Assembly (NCBI GenBank): GCA_947493175.1
Contig: CANLQD010000003.1
Location: 434,001 to 498,000 of the forward strand
Origin: an uncultured Flavobacteriaceae bacterium
GTDB taxonomy: Bacteria > Bacteroidota > Bacteroidia > Flavobacteriales > Flavobacteriaceae
Direction of reading: 5' to 3'
Length of the DNA: 64,000 nucleotides
Below the pieces are notes generated by a model. That model was not told where the DNA came from, made no database searches, and was given only the letters and a program-made list of their open reading frames with translations. Of the stretch, positions 37,339-46,754 are shown one piece after another (position 1 is the stretch's first letter; each line of letters opens with the position of its first letter). A program made the position numbers and the translations under genes.

Positions 37339-38046
37339 ATGAAATCATTTCGCATGCGTTTTTCATTCTTGCTACTACTAAGTTATTCACTCTTTTCTTT
37401 CGGACAGGACCATATAGCAACCTACGACTTAAAAAAAGGGCAGGTTTTGGATATTCTCCTGTTGACGACAAAACCCGATACCAAAGAAACCATGAAAGAA
37501 TATCGTGAAAAAGCCTTCCCGGTCGCGACTGAAATGGGGTATTCGCCCTTGCCCGGATTTAATATCATCGAAACGACCCAAGGCAACTATCAACCCAAAG
37601 GATTAATTCTGGGTACATGGGAGAGCCTTCCAAAAAGGGAAGAATTCCTAAATGTAATCGACACGCGGGTACCCAATTTTCGCCAAATGCGCAAGAAGAT
37701 TTGGTCGCTATTCGATTTGACTTACTATGAAATGCAAGAAGCGACTTCCTTTGAACTCGATTTCAATAAAGTAGTCGTCGCAACCGCATACTGGAAAAAA
37801 GCCGATGAGCAATCCGGGTTTGACGGTTTTATGGCCAAGTGGAAAAGCATTGTAGAAAAAACCGGAGGCACCTTAAAGGTAGAATTAGTAAATGGTTATT
37901 CCCCTTATGGCTATTACTACAACCCGGATTACCTGGTTATCTCACAATGGGAGCGCAAAGATGATTTTGATGCGTTTCTAGAGGAAAGCCTGAAAATGGA
38001 TACCAGTAGCCTAAAGAACGTAAATCAATTTATCTTAAATAAGTGA
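37339..38046 (+). CDS. Exported protein, possibly two ferredoxin-like halves, unknown function
   Basis: A 235-residue protein with a signal peptide (about 1-22, ends FSFGQ). Two segments share a strand-helix pattern (GLILGTWESLPKREEFLNVI and YLVISQWERKDDFDAFLEES), as in dimeric alpha/beta-barrel or NIPSNAP/DUF1330-like proteins, but I cannot name the family. It follows the barrel receptor by 27 bp and is almost certainly cotranscribed, so it may act with it in the periplasm. Confidence 0.75.
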   Translation: MKSFRMRFSFLLLLSYSLFSFGQDHIATYDLKKGQVLDILLLTTKPDTKETMKEYREKAFPVATEMGYSPLPGFNIIETTQGNYQPKGLILGTWESLPKREEFLNVIDTRVPNFRQMRKKIWSLFDLTYYEMQEATSFELDFNKVVVATAYWKKADEQSGFDGFMAKWKSIVEKTGGTLKVELVNGYSPYGYYYNPDYLVISQWERKDDFDAFLEESLKMDTSSLKNVNQFILNK

Positions 38047-38099
38047 CCCTCCGCTTCTATTTGGAACGAGACATTTGAACCGATTGCGAATACTTTGAA

Positions 38100-38132
38100 A
38101 ACCCATTTAAACCTTTTGGGTTTAAGTGGGTT
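38100..38132 (+). terminator. Terminator-like hairpin after the receptor operon
   Basis: Fourteen-bp stem 38100-38113 (AACCCATTTAAACC) with 38119-38132, one G-T mismatch, five-base loop TTTTG. No long T run follows. Confidence 0.55.
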
Positions 38133-38152
38133 CAAAATGCAGTAAATAACCT

Positions 38153-38290
38153 CGGGGCCTTCGTCCGCCGAAACGGCTACGTGAAGGCGTGACAAGCCCA
38201 CGAGCCATTCATGGGAAATTCAATTTTGATTTCGACGTCCCGAGAATTCGGGATCGGAGCATTTTAAATCTCGATTATCGAGTAAATTGT
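38153..38290. repeat. Dispersed intergenic repeat, copy 1
   Basis: About 138 bp starting CGGGGCCTTCGTCCGC and containing AAACGGCTAC, TTGATTTCGACG, a CCCGA/TCGGG hairpin (38239-38252) and CGATTATCGAGTA at the right end. The same blocks in the same order recur at 43408 and, partly, at 50771. Located between two genes with no reading frame. Confidence 0.75.
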
Positions 38291-38300
38291 GAGTATCGAT

Positions 38301-39038
38301 TTAACGCGACTTTTCAGCCTCAAAAATGCTGTCAGCATAATGCTCCAATTGTTCCAACTCATCAACGATGAAGGCGGGCTCTAGTAGATTCGATGCGTGA
38401 ACCGACTCCTTGGTTACCTGATTGGTGACCGCCAAGACGTGCATTCCACTATCAAGTCCGGCTTTAATACCATTCACGGAGTCCTCGATCACCAAACATT
38501 CCTTAGCATGTAAATGGAGCAGCTCCTTTGCTTTTAGATAGATTTCGGGATGTGGTTTTCCATGCTGAACATCGTCTCTTGTGAGTACGAATTCCAACTT
38601 ATCCGATATGTTCAGCAGCTCCAAAACCTGATCTACCTGAGCTCTATGCGACATGGTTGCCAGAACCACCTTGAGACCTTTACGATGTGCCGTATGCAGA
38701 AGTTTTAAATTGTATGGGCAAAAATGTTTTGACAACAGCACTTCGTCGGCCAACATCGAATGATAGATGGAAAGCCTCTTCTGAATGATGCGCTTCTGAA
38801 TAATATCAGAATTGGTAGACTTTATAGCGACCTGCAGTTCGGCTGAAAATTCCTTATACATCCCGGCAACAACTTCCAATCGGGACAGTCCCACGTAATT
38901 CTCGAAAACGGCCATGACCCGTTCTTCTTTGACTATAGCATTCGTAAGTAGGTTAATAGCTTTTGCATAAGACGATGCCTTTAGTACTTCGGTCTGTACC
39001 AGCGTTCCGTCCAGGTCAAATAGGATGGCCTTTATCAT
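38301..39038 (-). CDS. HAD-superfamily phosphatase (beta-phosphoglucomutase-like)
   Basis: A 245-residue HAD-IA hydrolase. The frame is open to 39083 but the ATG at 39038 starts MIKAILFDLDGTLV, motif I (DLDGT), as expected. Motif II Thr/Ser in VVLATMSHRAQ, motif III Lys in GKPHPEIYLKA, motif IV VIEDSVNGIKAG. The helical cap lies at residues 15-85. The substrate is probably a small phosphorylated sugar; not resolvable by sequence alone. Confidence 0.92.
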   Translation of the reverse strand: MIKAILFDLDGTLVQTEVLKASSYAKAINLLTNAIVKEERVMAVFENYVGLSRLEVVAGMYKEFSAELQVAIKSTNSDIIQKRIIQKRLSIYHSMLADEVLLSKHFCPYNLKLLHTAHRKGLKVVLATMSHRAQVDQVLELLNISDKLEFVLTRDDVQHGKPHPEIYLKAKELLHLHAKECLVIEDSVNGIKAGLDSGMHVLAVTNQVTKESVHASNLLEPAFIVDELEQLEHYADSIFEAEKSR

Positions 39039-39256
39039 GACTACAATGTAAGCAATAATGCCCAAACAGGAACGTAAAAACATAGAATGCGGCAGGATGA
39101 AGAGTTTTATACCTTTTTAAAAATGGCTACATAAGAGGAAGTCGCTCCCTACGCTTCATCGAAGAGCAATGAATTAAATCAAATTGGTTATTTTTAATCT
39201 GACAGCCCTTTGAAGAAACACCGCTTCTTGATGGGTATAAATACCCTATTGCCTAA

Positions 39257-39835
39257 ATGCATCCACTACAACAACACATTCGTAGGAAAGTAGCCCTATC
39301 GGACACCGATTTTCAAGAATTACTAAGCCTTTTTGAGGTCATAGAATTAAAAAAAGGCCATCGGTTGATTGATCAGGGGACTATTGTAAAGCACCAATAT
39401 TTTGTGGTCAGTGGATGCCTAAGGACCTTTATGGTAGACCCCGACGGTAAAGAACACACCATTCAATTCGCTATCGAAAACTGGTGGGTAAGCGACTATA
39501 TTTCTTACTACAAAGGCACCAATGCGCAATTGATAGTAGAATGTCTTGAAAACTGTTCGTTGCTAAAAGTAAACAGTAATGATTTAAATACGCTTTTTGA
39601 CAAACTCCCGGTGGTTGAACGCTTTTTTCGAAAACAGTTAGAGAATGCATTCGTCGCCTTTCAGACAAGAATATTATCAAGTCTTCATCAAACGGCGGAA
39701 GAGCGTTATGAACTCTTTGTCAAAAACTATCCGGACTTGGAACAACGGGTAAAGAACTATCAGATAGCTTCATACCTGGGAATTACTCCTGAAAGCCTCA
39801 GTCGTTTAAGAAAAATGAGGATGACTGCTCGATAA
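39257..39835 (+). CDS. Crp/Fnr-type cyclic-nucleotide-domain regulator
   Basis: A 192-residue protein with a cNMP-binding jelly roll (ELKKGHRLIDQGTIVKHQYF, VSGCLRTFMVDPDGKEHTI) and a C-terminal winged HTH (YQIASYLGITPESLSRLRKM). The cAMP-contacting Arg of Crp is not obvious, as is usual for this Bacteroidota subgroup. It starts at the ATG after a divergent 218-bp spacer and may control the SMP-30-like gene downstream. Confidence 0.92.
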   Translation: MHPLQQHIRRKVALSDTDFQELLSLFEVIELKKGHRLIDQGTIVKHQYFVVSGCLRTFMVDPDGKEHTIQFAIENWWVSDYISYYKGTNAQLIVECLENCSLLKVNSNDLNTLFDKLPVVERFFRKQLENAFVAFQTRILSSLHQTAEERYELFVKNYPDLEQRVKNYQIASYLGITPESLSRLRKMRMTAR

Positions 39836-39893
39836 CTCTAAGAGCGGGGGCAATTTCTTACCATACATCAATTTTTATATATAGCCCGCATCT

Positions 39894-39901
39894 TAATTTT
39901 G
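39894..39901 (+). promoter_or_regulatory. Bacteroidota -7 box for the SMP-30-like gene
   Basis: TAATTTTG fits TAnnTTTG and lies 20 bp upstream of the ATG at 39922. No clear -33 box was identified. Confidence 0.5.
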
Positions 39902-39921
39902 TGCCGTAATCAAAAATAAGA

Positions 39922-40779
39922 ATGATGAAAAAATTGATATTAATAGTTTTTACTTCATTATCATTTGGAGTAACGAAAGGGCAACAATTGGAAAAGGTAT
40001 GGGAAATAAACGGCCTTGATGCACCGGAATCAGTCATAGCATATAAAGATTCCTATTTGGTGTCTAATGTAGCCGGACAACCAGCGGAGAAAAACGGACT
40101 TGGTTATGTATCGCTTTTAGGTAAAAACGGACAAGTAATTACTAAAAAGTGGGCTACGGGCTTTAACGCACCAAAAGGGCTGGGCATTTTTGGCGAAAAT
40201 CTTTACGTAGCCGATATTGATGTGGTAGCCGTGGTGGATCTTACCACTGGTAAAATTACAAAAAGGTTTCAAGCGGAGGGAGCGACCTTTTTAAACGATA
40301 TCGAAGTGACTTCAGAGGGTGTAGTCTACATAACCGATACGTTTGGCGGAAATGCCATTTATCGGATAAAGGACGACAAGATCTCCTTATGGCTAAAAGA
40401 TGAACTATTGAACTATCCCAATGGATTAAAAATAAAGGGGGATGAACTTTTTGTAGCTTCTTGGGGAGTGGTCACAAATCCGGAAACATTCGAAACAGAG
40501 ATTCCAGGTATGCTATTGGCCGTAGGGCTTAAGGATAAAAACATACGAAAAGTAACCCCATCTTTCGGCAACCTGGACGGATTGGCGTTATTCAACGACG
40601 GATTCTTGGTATCCGATTGGATTTCCGGGAAAATAATGATTGTTGATGAAAGTGATAAGCGGCAAGTTGTGCTGGAATTAAAGCCGGGATCCGCTGATTT
40701 AAATCTCCTGGAAAACCAAAAAACGCTCTTAATTCCTCAAATGCTCGAAGGCAAATTGACAGCTTATAAAATAAAGTAG
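39922..40779 (+). CDS. Exported SMP-30/gluconolactonase-like beta-propeller
   Basis: A 285-residue protein with a signal peptide (ends VTKGQ) and a six-bladed propeller: GYVSLLGKNGQVITKKW, APKGLGIFGENLYVADIDVV, LNDIEVTSEGVVYITDTFGG, NYPNGLKIKGDELFVASWG and DGLALFNDGFLVSDWISG. The repeated NG/D-G-L motifs resemble the calcium-site blades of SMP-30/lactonase proteins. A lactonase role in sugar-acid metabolism is plausible but no site residue has been proven. Confidence 0.82.
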   Translation: MMKKLILIVFTSLSFGVTKGQQLEKVWEINGLDAPESVIAYKDSYLVSNVAGQPAEKNGLGYVSLLGKNGQVITKKWATGFNAPKGLGIFGENLYVADIDVVAVVDLTTGKITKRFQAEGATFLNDIEVTSEGVVYITDTFGGNAIYRIKDDKISLWLKDELLNYPNGLKIKGDELFVASWGVVTNPETFETEIPGMLLAVGLKDKNIRKVTPSFGNLDGLALFNDGFLVSDWISGKIMIVDESDKRQVVLELKPGSADLNLLENQKTLLIPQMLEGKLTAYKIK

Positions 40780-40958
40780 ACGGTTATCAATGCATGGAGA
40801 AAAAGAGATGTTCGTAATAGACCGGTAACGCTCCAATGGAAAGAAAAGAATGGATAGTTATAATTATCATTCGCTACCATACCAAACTTGTCTCAGATGC
40901 CTTAATTTTCAGTAGAGTTATTTTGAATTAAAATCTATAATTTAGTTAAACATACGTC

Positions 40959-42119
40959 ATGAGAAATTTCGAATTATACGTACCGACAAAGATGATTTTT
41001 GGTGAGGGTGAAATCAAAAAGTTAGCCAATGAAGTACCTAAGGATAAAAAGATACTATTGCTTTATGGAGGTGGGAGTATCAAAAAAAATGGTATTTATG
41101 ATCAGGTGACCACAGCCCTGAAAGACCATGATTTCATTGAATTTTCAGGTATCGAGGCCAATCCTGAATATACTACCCTGCTAAAAGCGCTGGAAATTAT
41201 CAAAAAAGAGCATATCGGATATATGTTGGCCGTGGGCGGAGGCTCCGTAATCGATGGCACCAAGTTTTTAGCATCGGCGGCTCTTTACGAAGGGGATACA
41301 CCCTGGGATATTCTTTCAAAGAAGATAAGAACCTACAAAGGCCTACCATTTGGCACCGTTTTGACCTTACCTGCAACAGGAAGCGAAATGAACAGTGGTG
41401 CTGTGGTCAGCCGGTCTGAAACCAACCAAAAATTGGTGATGGGCGGACCAGGATTGTTCCCCGAGTTTTCGATCTGTGATCCCACTGTGGTAAGAAGTAT
41501 ACCGGAAAGGCAGCTAGCAAATGGTATCGCGGATGCATATACCCATGTTTTAGAGCAGTACATGACCTACCCTGCCGACGCACCCTTGCAAGACCGATTC
41601 TCAGAATCGATTTTACAGACCTTGATCGAAATTGCCCCGGCGATACTAAAAGACCCCAGTGATTATAAAGCCGCTTCCAATTTTATGTGGTGCTGTACCA
41701 TGGCGCTCAATGGGTATATCCAAAAGGGAGTCCCCACAGATTGGAGTGTTCATATGATCGCCCATGAACTTACCGCCTTTTATGGAATAGACCATGCCCG
41801 TACGTTGGCCATCATACTTCCCAGTGCCTACACGAAGAAGTTCGAACAGAAAAAGGAGAAGTTGGCCCAATACGCCGCACGTGTTTTTGGGATAACAGAG
41901 GGTAACCTGGAGGAAAGGGCGAAAATGGCCATCCAAAAAACAGAAGCGTTTTATCAATCGCTCGGAATCAAAACACGTTTACGCGACTATACCGATTCCT
42001 ATGAAGGATTTTCTCAAAAGGTAGCCGATAGCCTTACCGAACATGGTATGACGGCTCTTGGGGAACATCAAGACATTACGCCTCATGTGGCCGCTGAAAT
42101 TGTGGAAATGGCTTATTGA
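40959..42119 (+). CDS. Iron-containing (group III) alcohol dehydrogenase, YqhD/Bdh-type
   Basis: A 386-residue NAD(P)H-dependent alcohol dehydrogenase. The cofactor loop is LAVGGGSVIDGTKFLA, and metal ligands fit Asp and His in GIADAYTHVLEQYMT and His, His in HMIAHELTAFYGIDHARTLA. YqhD/butanol-dehydrogenase members reduce short-chain aldehydes with NADPH. The start MRNFELYVPTKMIFGEGEI is typical of the subgroup. Complete and followed by a strong terminator. Confidence 0.95.
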   Translation: MRNFELYVPTKMIFGEGEIKKLANEVPKDKKILLLYGGGSIKKNGIYDQVTTALKDHDFIEFSGIEANPEYTTLLKALEIIKKEHIGYMLAVGGGSVIDGTKFLASAALYEGDTPWDILSKKIRTYKGLPFGTVLTLPATGSEMNSGAVVSRSETNQKLVMGGPGLFPEFSICDPTVVRSIPERQLANGIADAYTHVLEQYMTYPADAPLQDRFSESILQTLIEIAPAILKDPSDYKAASNFMWCCTMALNGYIQKGVPTDWSVHMIAHELTAFYGIDHARTLAIILPSAYTKKFEQKKEKLAQYAARVFGITEGNLEERAKMAIQKTEAFYQSLGIKTRLRDYTDSYEGFSQKVADSLTEHGMTALGEHQDITPHVAAEIVEMAY

Positions 42120-42160
42120 AGAGCAGATACCATGAAATGCAAATCCTACTATCAAAAAAG

Positions 42161-42188
42161 GCCCCATGACATCATGGGGCTTTTTTTT
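42161..42188 (+). terminator. Strong Rho-independent terminator
   Basis: GCCCCATGA (42161-42169) pairs perfectly with TCATGGGGC (42172-42180), two-base loop, then eight T (42181-42188); the left flank is A-rich. Lies 41 bp after the alcohol dehydrogenase stop. Confidence 0.92.
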
Positions 42189-42423
42189 GAGTATCGGACC
42201 CAAGCGCCGAAAATGTCTTTTAAACTTTTTAAAACTAATGTTTTACTAGTTGCTTTACGTCCGAATGTATACAAACGAACGCGTTCTTCGTAAAATTTGC
42301 CTACCGCTAACGATTTGTATGGCAGAATGAATAATTAGTGGGGTTGTGACTTTCACTACTGGCGCAAAAAAACTACTTTACGGTGTGATAAAAGAATTTT
42401 CGATACAAACCTAACATTCTTAA

Positions 42424-43215
42424 ATGACTAGACACTTTCAACTTTTAACAGTGTTGCTTTTATTGGGTGGCTGTGCCGTAAAAAAGCAGGTTGCACAACA
42501 GTGGAAAAATGATGCAGAGGCAGCTATTTGCCTTACGTACGACGATGGCATGCAAACCCATCTTGACCAAGCAATACCTCAATTGAATCTATATGACCTC
42601 AAAGGAACTTTTTATATCAACACCGTACAGGGGAGGGAAAATATTATTCGCTGGAAGGTTGCAGCAAAAAATGGTCATGAGCTAGGTAATCACAGCTTGT
42701 TTCACCCTTGCCCCAGCTCTTTCGGATGGCAAGAAGAACTGGCCACCGATCACTACACAGTAAAACAAATGCTTAAAGAAATTGAAGCTGTCAACCACAT
42801 ACTTGCAAATCTTGACAAAGACAAGGTTATCACTAGTTATGCGTATCCTTGCAACAACACCAAGGTGGGCGATACCACCTATATTGATGCCTTGCAAAAA
42901 TCGAAGCTAGTTGCCTATGCAAGAGGTGGGGGTGACCAACCAACTGTAATTACCGACTTTTCCAATCTCAATATTATGCATGTGTATTCCTGGGCCGTTC
43001 CCGAGGGTACCGAGCTACCGGAACTGATCGCATTTGCAGAAAAAGCCAGAAAGCTTCGAGGCCTCGCCGTTTTTCAGTTTCATGGTGTTGGTGGTGAATG
43101 GATTAAAATTTCCGAACAGACGCATGAGGGATTGTTGAAGTACCTCTCTGAGCATTCCTCAGAACTTTGGGTCGCTCCGTTTTCTGAGATCATGAATCAT
43201 CTGAGTCAAAGATGA
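42424..43215 (+). CDS. Polysaccharide deacetylase-family lipoprotein
   Basis: A 263-residue lipoprotein (LLLGGCAVKK) with the NodB-type barrel: the catalytic/metal TYDDGMQTH (Asp-Asp), metal histidines in ELGNHSLFHPC, and VFQFHGVGGEW near the C-terminus. Acts on acetylated polysaccharide or peptidoglycan outside the cytoplasm, most likely at the outer membrane or periplasm. The 300-bp upstream gap has no other gene. Confidence 0.92.
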   Translation: MTRHFQLLTVLLLLGGCAVKKQVAQQWKNDAEAAICLTYDDGMQTHLDQAIPQLNLYDLKGTFYINTVQGRENIIRWKVAAKNGHELGNHSLFHPCPSSFGWQEELATDHYTVKQMLKEIEAVNHILANLDKDKVITSYAYPCNNTKVGDTTYIDALQKSKLVAYARGGGDQPTVITDFSNLNIMHVYSWAVPEGTELPELIAFAEKARKLRGLAVFQFHGVGGEWIKISEQTHEGLLKYLSEHSSELWVAPFSEIMNHLSQR

Positions 43216-43793
43216 TGCTATCTCTTTTCTATGGATTTTTCTCTGTATTGGCACGGTACTCGGCAACTTGACCGAATACCATTGGCTCATACCCATTTCA
43301 TTTTACAAAGTACAATTTGCCCGACCAATTGTGCATTTCGATAAATCCGGAGAAAGCCTTACGTATTTAAAATAATAGCCTTCAAAACAGTATCAATATG
43401 CATTCCTATGGGCCTTCGTTCGCTAAAACGGCTACCTGAAGTTGTAACAGGCCCAACACCTATTTAAAGAAGAAAGAATGCTGATTTCGAGGTAATCCTA
43501 GGAGTATTCGAATCTTGATTATCGTATAAATGAATATCCTATTTGAGTTTTTTAGTAACAAAATCTATTTTTTTGCATCTATATACTGAACTTGTATGTA
43601 GTTGTAGTTTCGAACCGGGCCCGCCTGCCAGCTGAACAAGAATAAAGACTTTGTGCCATAACATGGCTATTTGTCGGTTGCACAGTCGTAGTTGTGAAGG
43701 TCAAAAATGAATAAACCGGCATACAGGCAGGTACTAAATTCGCGGGTAAATGAACCTTCAATATGAGTTCAAGATTAAAGAAAGGAACGCTTT
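43216..43793. other. 580-bp intergenic region with a repeat copy and nothing else firm
   Basis: Contains the intergenic repeat copy 2 (43408-43530). The part 43580-43740 has an open frame on the minus strand without any recognisable start or domain and looks like decayed sequence. No terminator found after 43215. Confidence 0.5.
43408..43530. repeat. Dispersed intergenic repeat, copy 2
   Basis: ATGGGCCTTCGTTCGC, AAACGGCTAC, CTGATTTCGAGG, GGAGTATTCGAA and TTGATTATCGTATAAA appear in the order seen in copy 1 (38153). The internal hairpin is decayed here. Confidence 0.75.
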
Positions 43794-44775
43794 ATGCTTG
43801 AAGTAGCTTACCAAATAAACCATACCGACCAAATGGCTATCGCCGTTACAAGAGCTTTGCAAACCACACGGGGACAGAACTATTATGAAATTTCCGATGC
43901 GCGTATGAAAGCCAATGTAGAATTCTATAAGCTTACAAATGGCTTATCGATACAGATCAGCAGGTTCGAACAGCATCAACCATTGATCGTAAAACGAATG
44001 GGCACCCAAGACCCCAATTTACTGGTACTTGATTTTCACTTAAACGGAATCGCCAAACTGAATGTAACCGACCAGCGAGTTGACAACGACCGTCATGACG
44101 GACTCACACATGGTGCTTATTTTGCATCGAGCAGTGTACAATCGTATGCCACTTTTCCTTCTGGGTCCAACAACGAGCAGTTTCATATTATTATCGACAA
44201 AAACTGGATGCGTCGGTTCTTTTCGGAAGACATAGATCCAGTATTGGATAAAATTGAGATAGCCACACCATTCTTTATGTTCGAACGCATGAACGCAAAG
44301 CTTACGGCCCTTTTGCTATCGGTGTTCAAGTCAGATAGAAAGATAAAATTCAGAAAGTCTTTTCTACATGGCAAAACCTTGGAAATACTATCGTTGTTTT
44401 TTCAAAAATTGGAACAGAGAGGAGAAAATTTAGGTTTTGGGGTCTCGAATTACAAAGACATTTTGCGCTTGTTCGATTTGATGACCTATTATTGATGATT
44501 CGCTCGGGGAAGATTTAAATATAAAAAAGTTGTCCCAACATATTGGTTATAGCGAAAGCAAGCTACAGAAACTGTTCAAGGCGGTACTTGGCAAAAGTGT
44601 TTCCAAGGAAATACGGCTACGACGTATGATCAAAGCGTTGGAACTGCTTGCCACAAAAAAGTATTCCATATCGGAAATTGGGCATGTGGTGGGTTACAGT
44701 AACATGAGCCATTTTGCAAAAGCTTTTAAAAAGGTACACGGGTTTCTACCTTCAGAGTACCACAGATCATCCTGA
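43794..44775 (+). pseudogene. AraC-family regulator broken by a frameshift
   Basis: The 5' frame (43794-44495) encodes a cupin-type sensor domain and runs to ILRLFDLMTYY before a stop. The 3' frame, shifted by one base, continues directly (DDSLGEDLNIKKLSQHIG) and carries the double HTH (LSQHIGYSESKLQKLF; SISEIGHVVGYSNMSHFAKA) ending HGFLPSEYHRSS. Joining the two near 44490 (around TATTATTGATGATT) gives a normal-length AraC protein of about 326 residues. Either a real inactivation, an assembly error, or a recoded gene; I favour a single indel. Confidence 0.88.
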
Positions 44776-44861
44776 CCTATTTTACCGTTTCGGGGTATCT
44801 AACAACGCTTTTTGAGCATCCATTATGGTACACAAGTAGTAGTATTGCGAATCTTTAAAAT

Positions 44862-46754
44862 ATGCGAGCAGTAATGGCTATTAAAAATCTTTTTGTCACA
44901 ACCCTATTTTTGGCCCTGATAGTGGGTTGTTCGGAGACTGGAAAGGACACGGTTCCCTTTCTCCATGAAACACCTATTATCGATGGTCAGCTCGACGCTA
45001 ATTTAACCTATCTTCCAAAAAGGGAGTTCAACCACATATGGCAGTTCGATAATCCGGTGACCGACACCGTACCCGTTACCTACCGCATGGCCTATACCCC
45101 CACTCATTTATATCTGTGTATAGAGGCAGAAACCGACAGTATCAATTATCGTAGAAGGGGGTTTATCAATGGTGACGGTTTTAAACTATTATTAGCGAAA
45201 CCTCAGCAAGATTCCTTGACCGATGAATATTACGACCTTGTATTTTCAGCCTCGCAGAATAAGAAGTATTGGGCCAGAAAACGCATATGGGAATACAATC
45301 ACGACCAATCCTATAATCGGTCGTTGAACGATGCCAGTATGTTTGAAGCGGCAAGTAAGAACGGCATAACCGGTTTTGAAGCATTGATTGCCTGGGAAGA
45401 GGTGCCACCGTACCATCCATGGTTCATGGAGAAAATGGGATATAACCTTTACTTTGCCAAAGCGCTGGGCGATACCATTACCAATGGGTATGCAGTCGTA
45501 TCCGACGACGGGATATGGAATGAGGAAGTTCCAAAAAGAAATCATACCCAATTGAACTTTGAAATACCTCAAAAAGTAGTCGGCCAGCAGTTACAATTTC
45601 AATTAAAACAACGGAATAGTATCGTGGGCCAAAGGCTAGAAATAGAGACCGTTGCCATAAGTCCTATGAAAGAAACACTATCATTGACGGTTCAAATAAA
45701 GGAAAAAGGACAGCTGCTGCAAGAGCAATCTTTTACCATTGAAACGTCAAAGGTGTTTCAGAAGGAGAAACTATCACTGCATACGGAAAAACTAAGCGAA
45801 GGTGCCTACGAGCTTTTAGTAGATCATAAAGGTACGGCCGTGTATTCCTCCGAATTCACCGTACTGCCCGATATAGACCTAAACCAGGTCTATGAGTCGG
45901 TAAAAACCAATCCGCAAGGGGTAGGCCCAGGAGCTCAGCATACGCTCATGTACAAGATTCAACAATATGAAAAAGGCATTGATTCATTGAAAGATTATGA
46001 AACCGCAGAAAGTTTATTAAAGCAGTATGAAACGGGAAGTGCCGAGTTCAATCAATTTATGAACGGTATCGACCCATATGCAGAAAAAGAGGGTGTTTAC
46101 CGAAGGGCATTTTTATCCAAGCAAGATAGTACCTATCAGCCATACTCCATTAAATTGCCCATAGACTACAATCCGAAAAACAAGTATCCCTTGCTCGTTT
46201 TTCTACATGGTAGCGGCAGTACCGATGAAGGTTTGCTGAACGCGGCCCGAAGTGGAGGCAACTTTATCGAAATTGCACCCTATGGCCGCGATACATACGA
46301 TACCTATGCATCACCCAAGTCACAAAAAGATATTACCGAAGCCATTGATGATGTAAGCAAACACTTCTCTGTAGATACCGAAAACATCATAATCGGTGGC
46401 TTTTCTATGGGAGGTTACGGTGCACTGCGAACTTTTTACGAAAACCCATCACTGTATAAGGGAGTCGCTGTGCATGCAGGACATCCAAACCTTGCCAACT
46501 ATTGGCTGGGAAACGGATTCCCAAACTTTATGAAAAGGAATTATTTAGAACCTTTCAAAGGGAAAAAAGTATTTATCTATCACGGTGAAAAAGACGGCTC
46601 GCTTCCGGTGCGATTGATCAAGGAGATGGCTAAAAAAATGAAAGAAATGAACATCGATGTTACCCTTTGTATTGTGGCCACCAACGGCCATGAATATCCT
46701 GATGAGGCAACCAACAACAGATATTTTAACTGGTTAAACATGGTAGTGCAATGA
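44862..46754 (+). CDS. Esterase-like alpha/beta-hydrolase lipoprotein with CBM9-like N-terminal domain
   Basis: A 630-residue lipoprotein (LIVGCSETG). Residues about 35-230 are a CBM9-like carbohydrate-binding domain (HETPIIDGQLDANLTYLPKR start, VTYRMAYTPTHLYLCIEAE). Residues about 430-630 are an alpha/beta hydrolase: oxyanion region LLVFLHGSGSTDEG, nucleophile Ser in IGGFSMGGYGAL, acid in YHGEKDGSLPV and base His in TNGHEYPDE. This suits an extracellular carbohydrate esterase or phospholipase-like hydrolase. It overlaps the next gene by 4 bp. Confidence 0.88.
   Translation: MRAVMAIKNLFVTTLFLALIVGCSETGKDTVPFLHETPIIDGQLDANLTYLPKREFNHIWQFDNPVTDTVPVTYRMAYTPTHLYLCIEAETDSINYRRRGFINGDGFKLLLAKPQQDSLTDEYYDLVFSASQNKKYWARKRIWEYNHDQSYNRSLNDASMFEAASKNGITGFEALIAWEEVPPYHPWFMEKMGYNLYFAKALGDTITNGYAVVSDDGIWNEEVPKRNHTQLNFEIPQKVVGQQLQFQLKQRNSIVGQRLEIETVAISPMKETLSLTVQIKEKGQLLQEQSFTIETSKVFQKEKLSLHTEKLSEGAYELLVDHKGTAVYSSEFTVLPDIDLNQVYESVKTNPQGVGPGAQHTLMYKIQQYEKGIDSLKDYETAESLLKQYETGSAEFNQFMNGIDPYAEKEGVYRRAFLSKQDSTYQPYSIKLPIDYNPKNKYPLLVFLHGSGSTDEGLLNAARSGGNFIEIAPYGRDTYDTYASPKSQKDITEAIDDVSKHFSVDTENIIIGGFSMGGYGALRTFYENPSLYKGVAVHAGHPNLANYWLGNGFPNFMKRNYLEPFKGKKVFIYHGEKDGSLPVRLIKEMAKKMKEMNIDVTLCIVATNGHEYPDEATNNRYFNWLNMVVQ

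Noticed and set aside
43579..43761. 60-residue minus-strand frame in the gap before the frameshifted AraC gene
   Set aside because: Threonine-run and low-complexity product without start context; lies in decayed sequence.
44485..44505. Programmed ribosomal frameshift in the split AraC gene
   Set aside because: No classical slippery heptamer followed by a stable hairpin was seen at the join; a simple indel explains it better.
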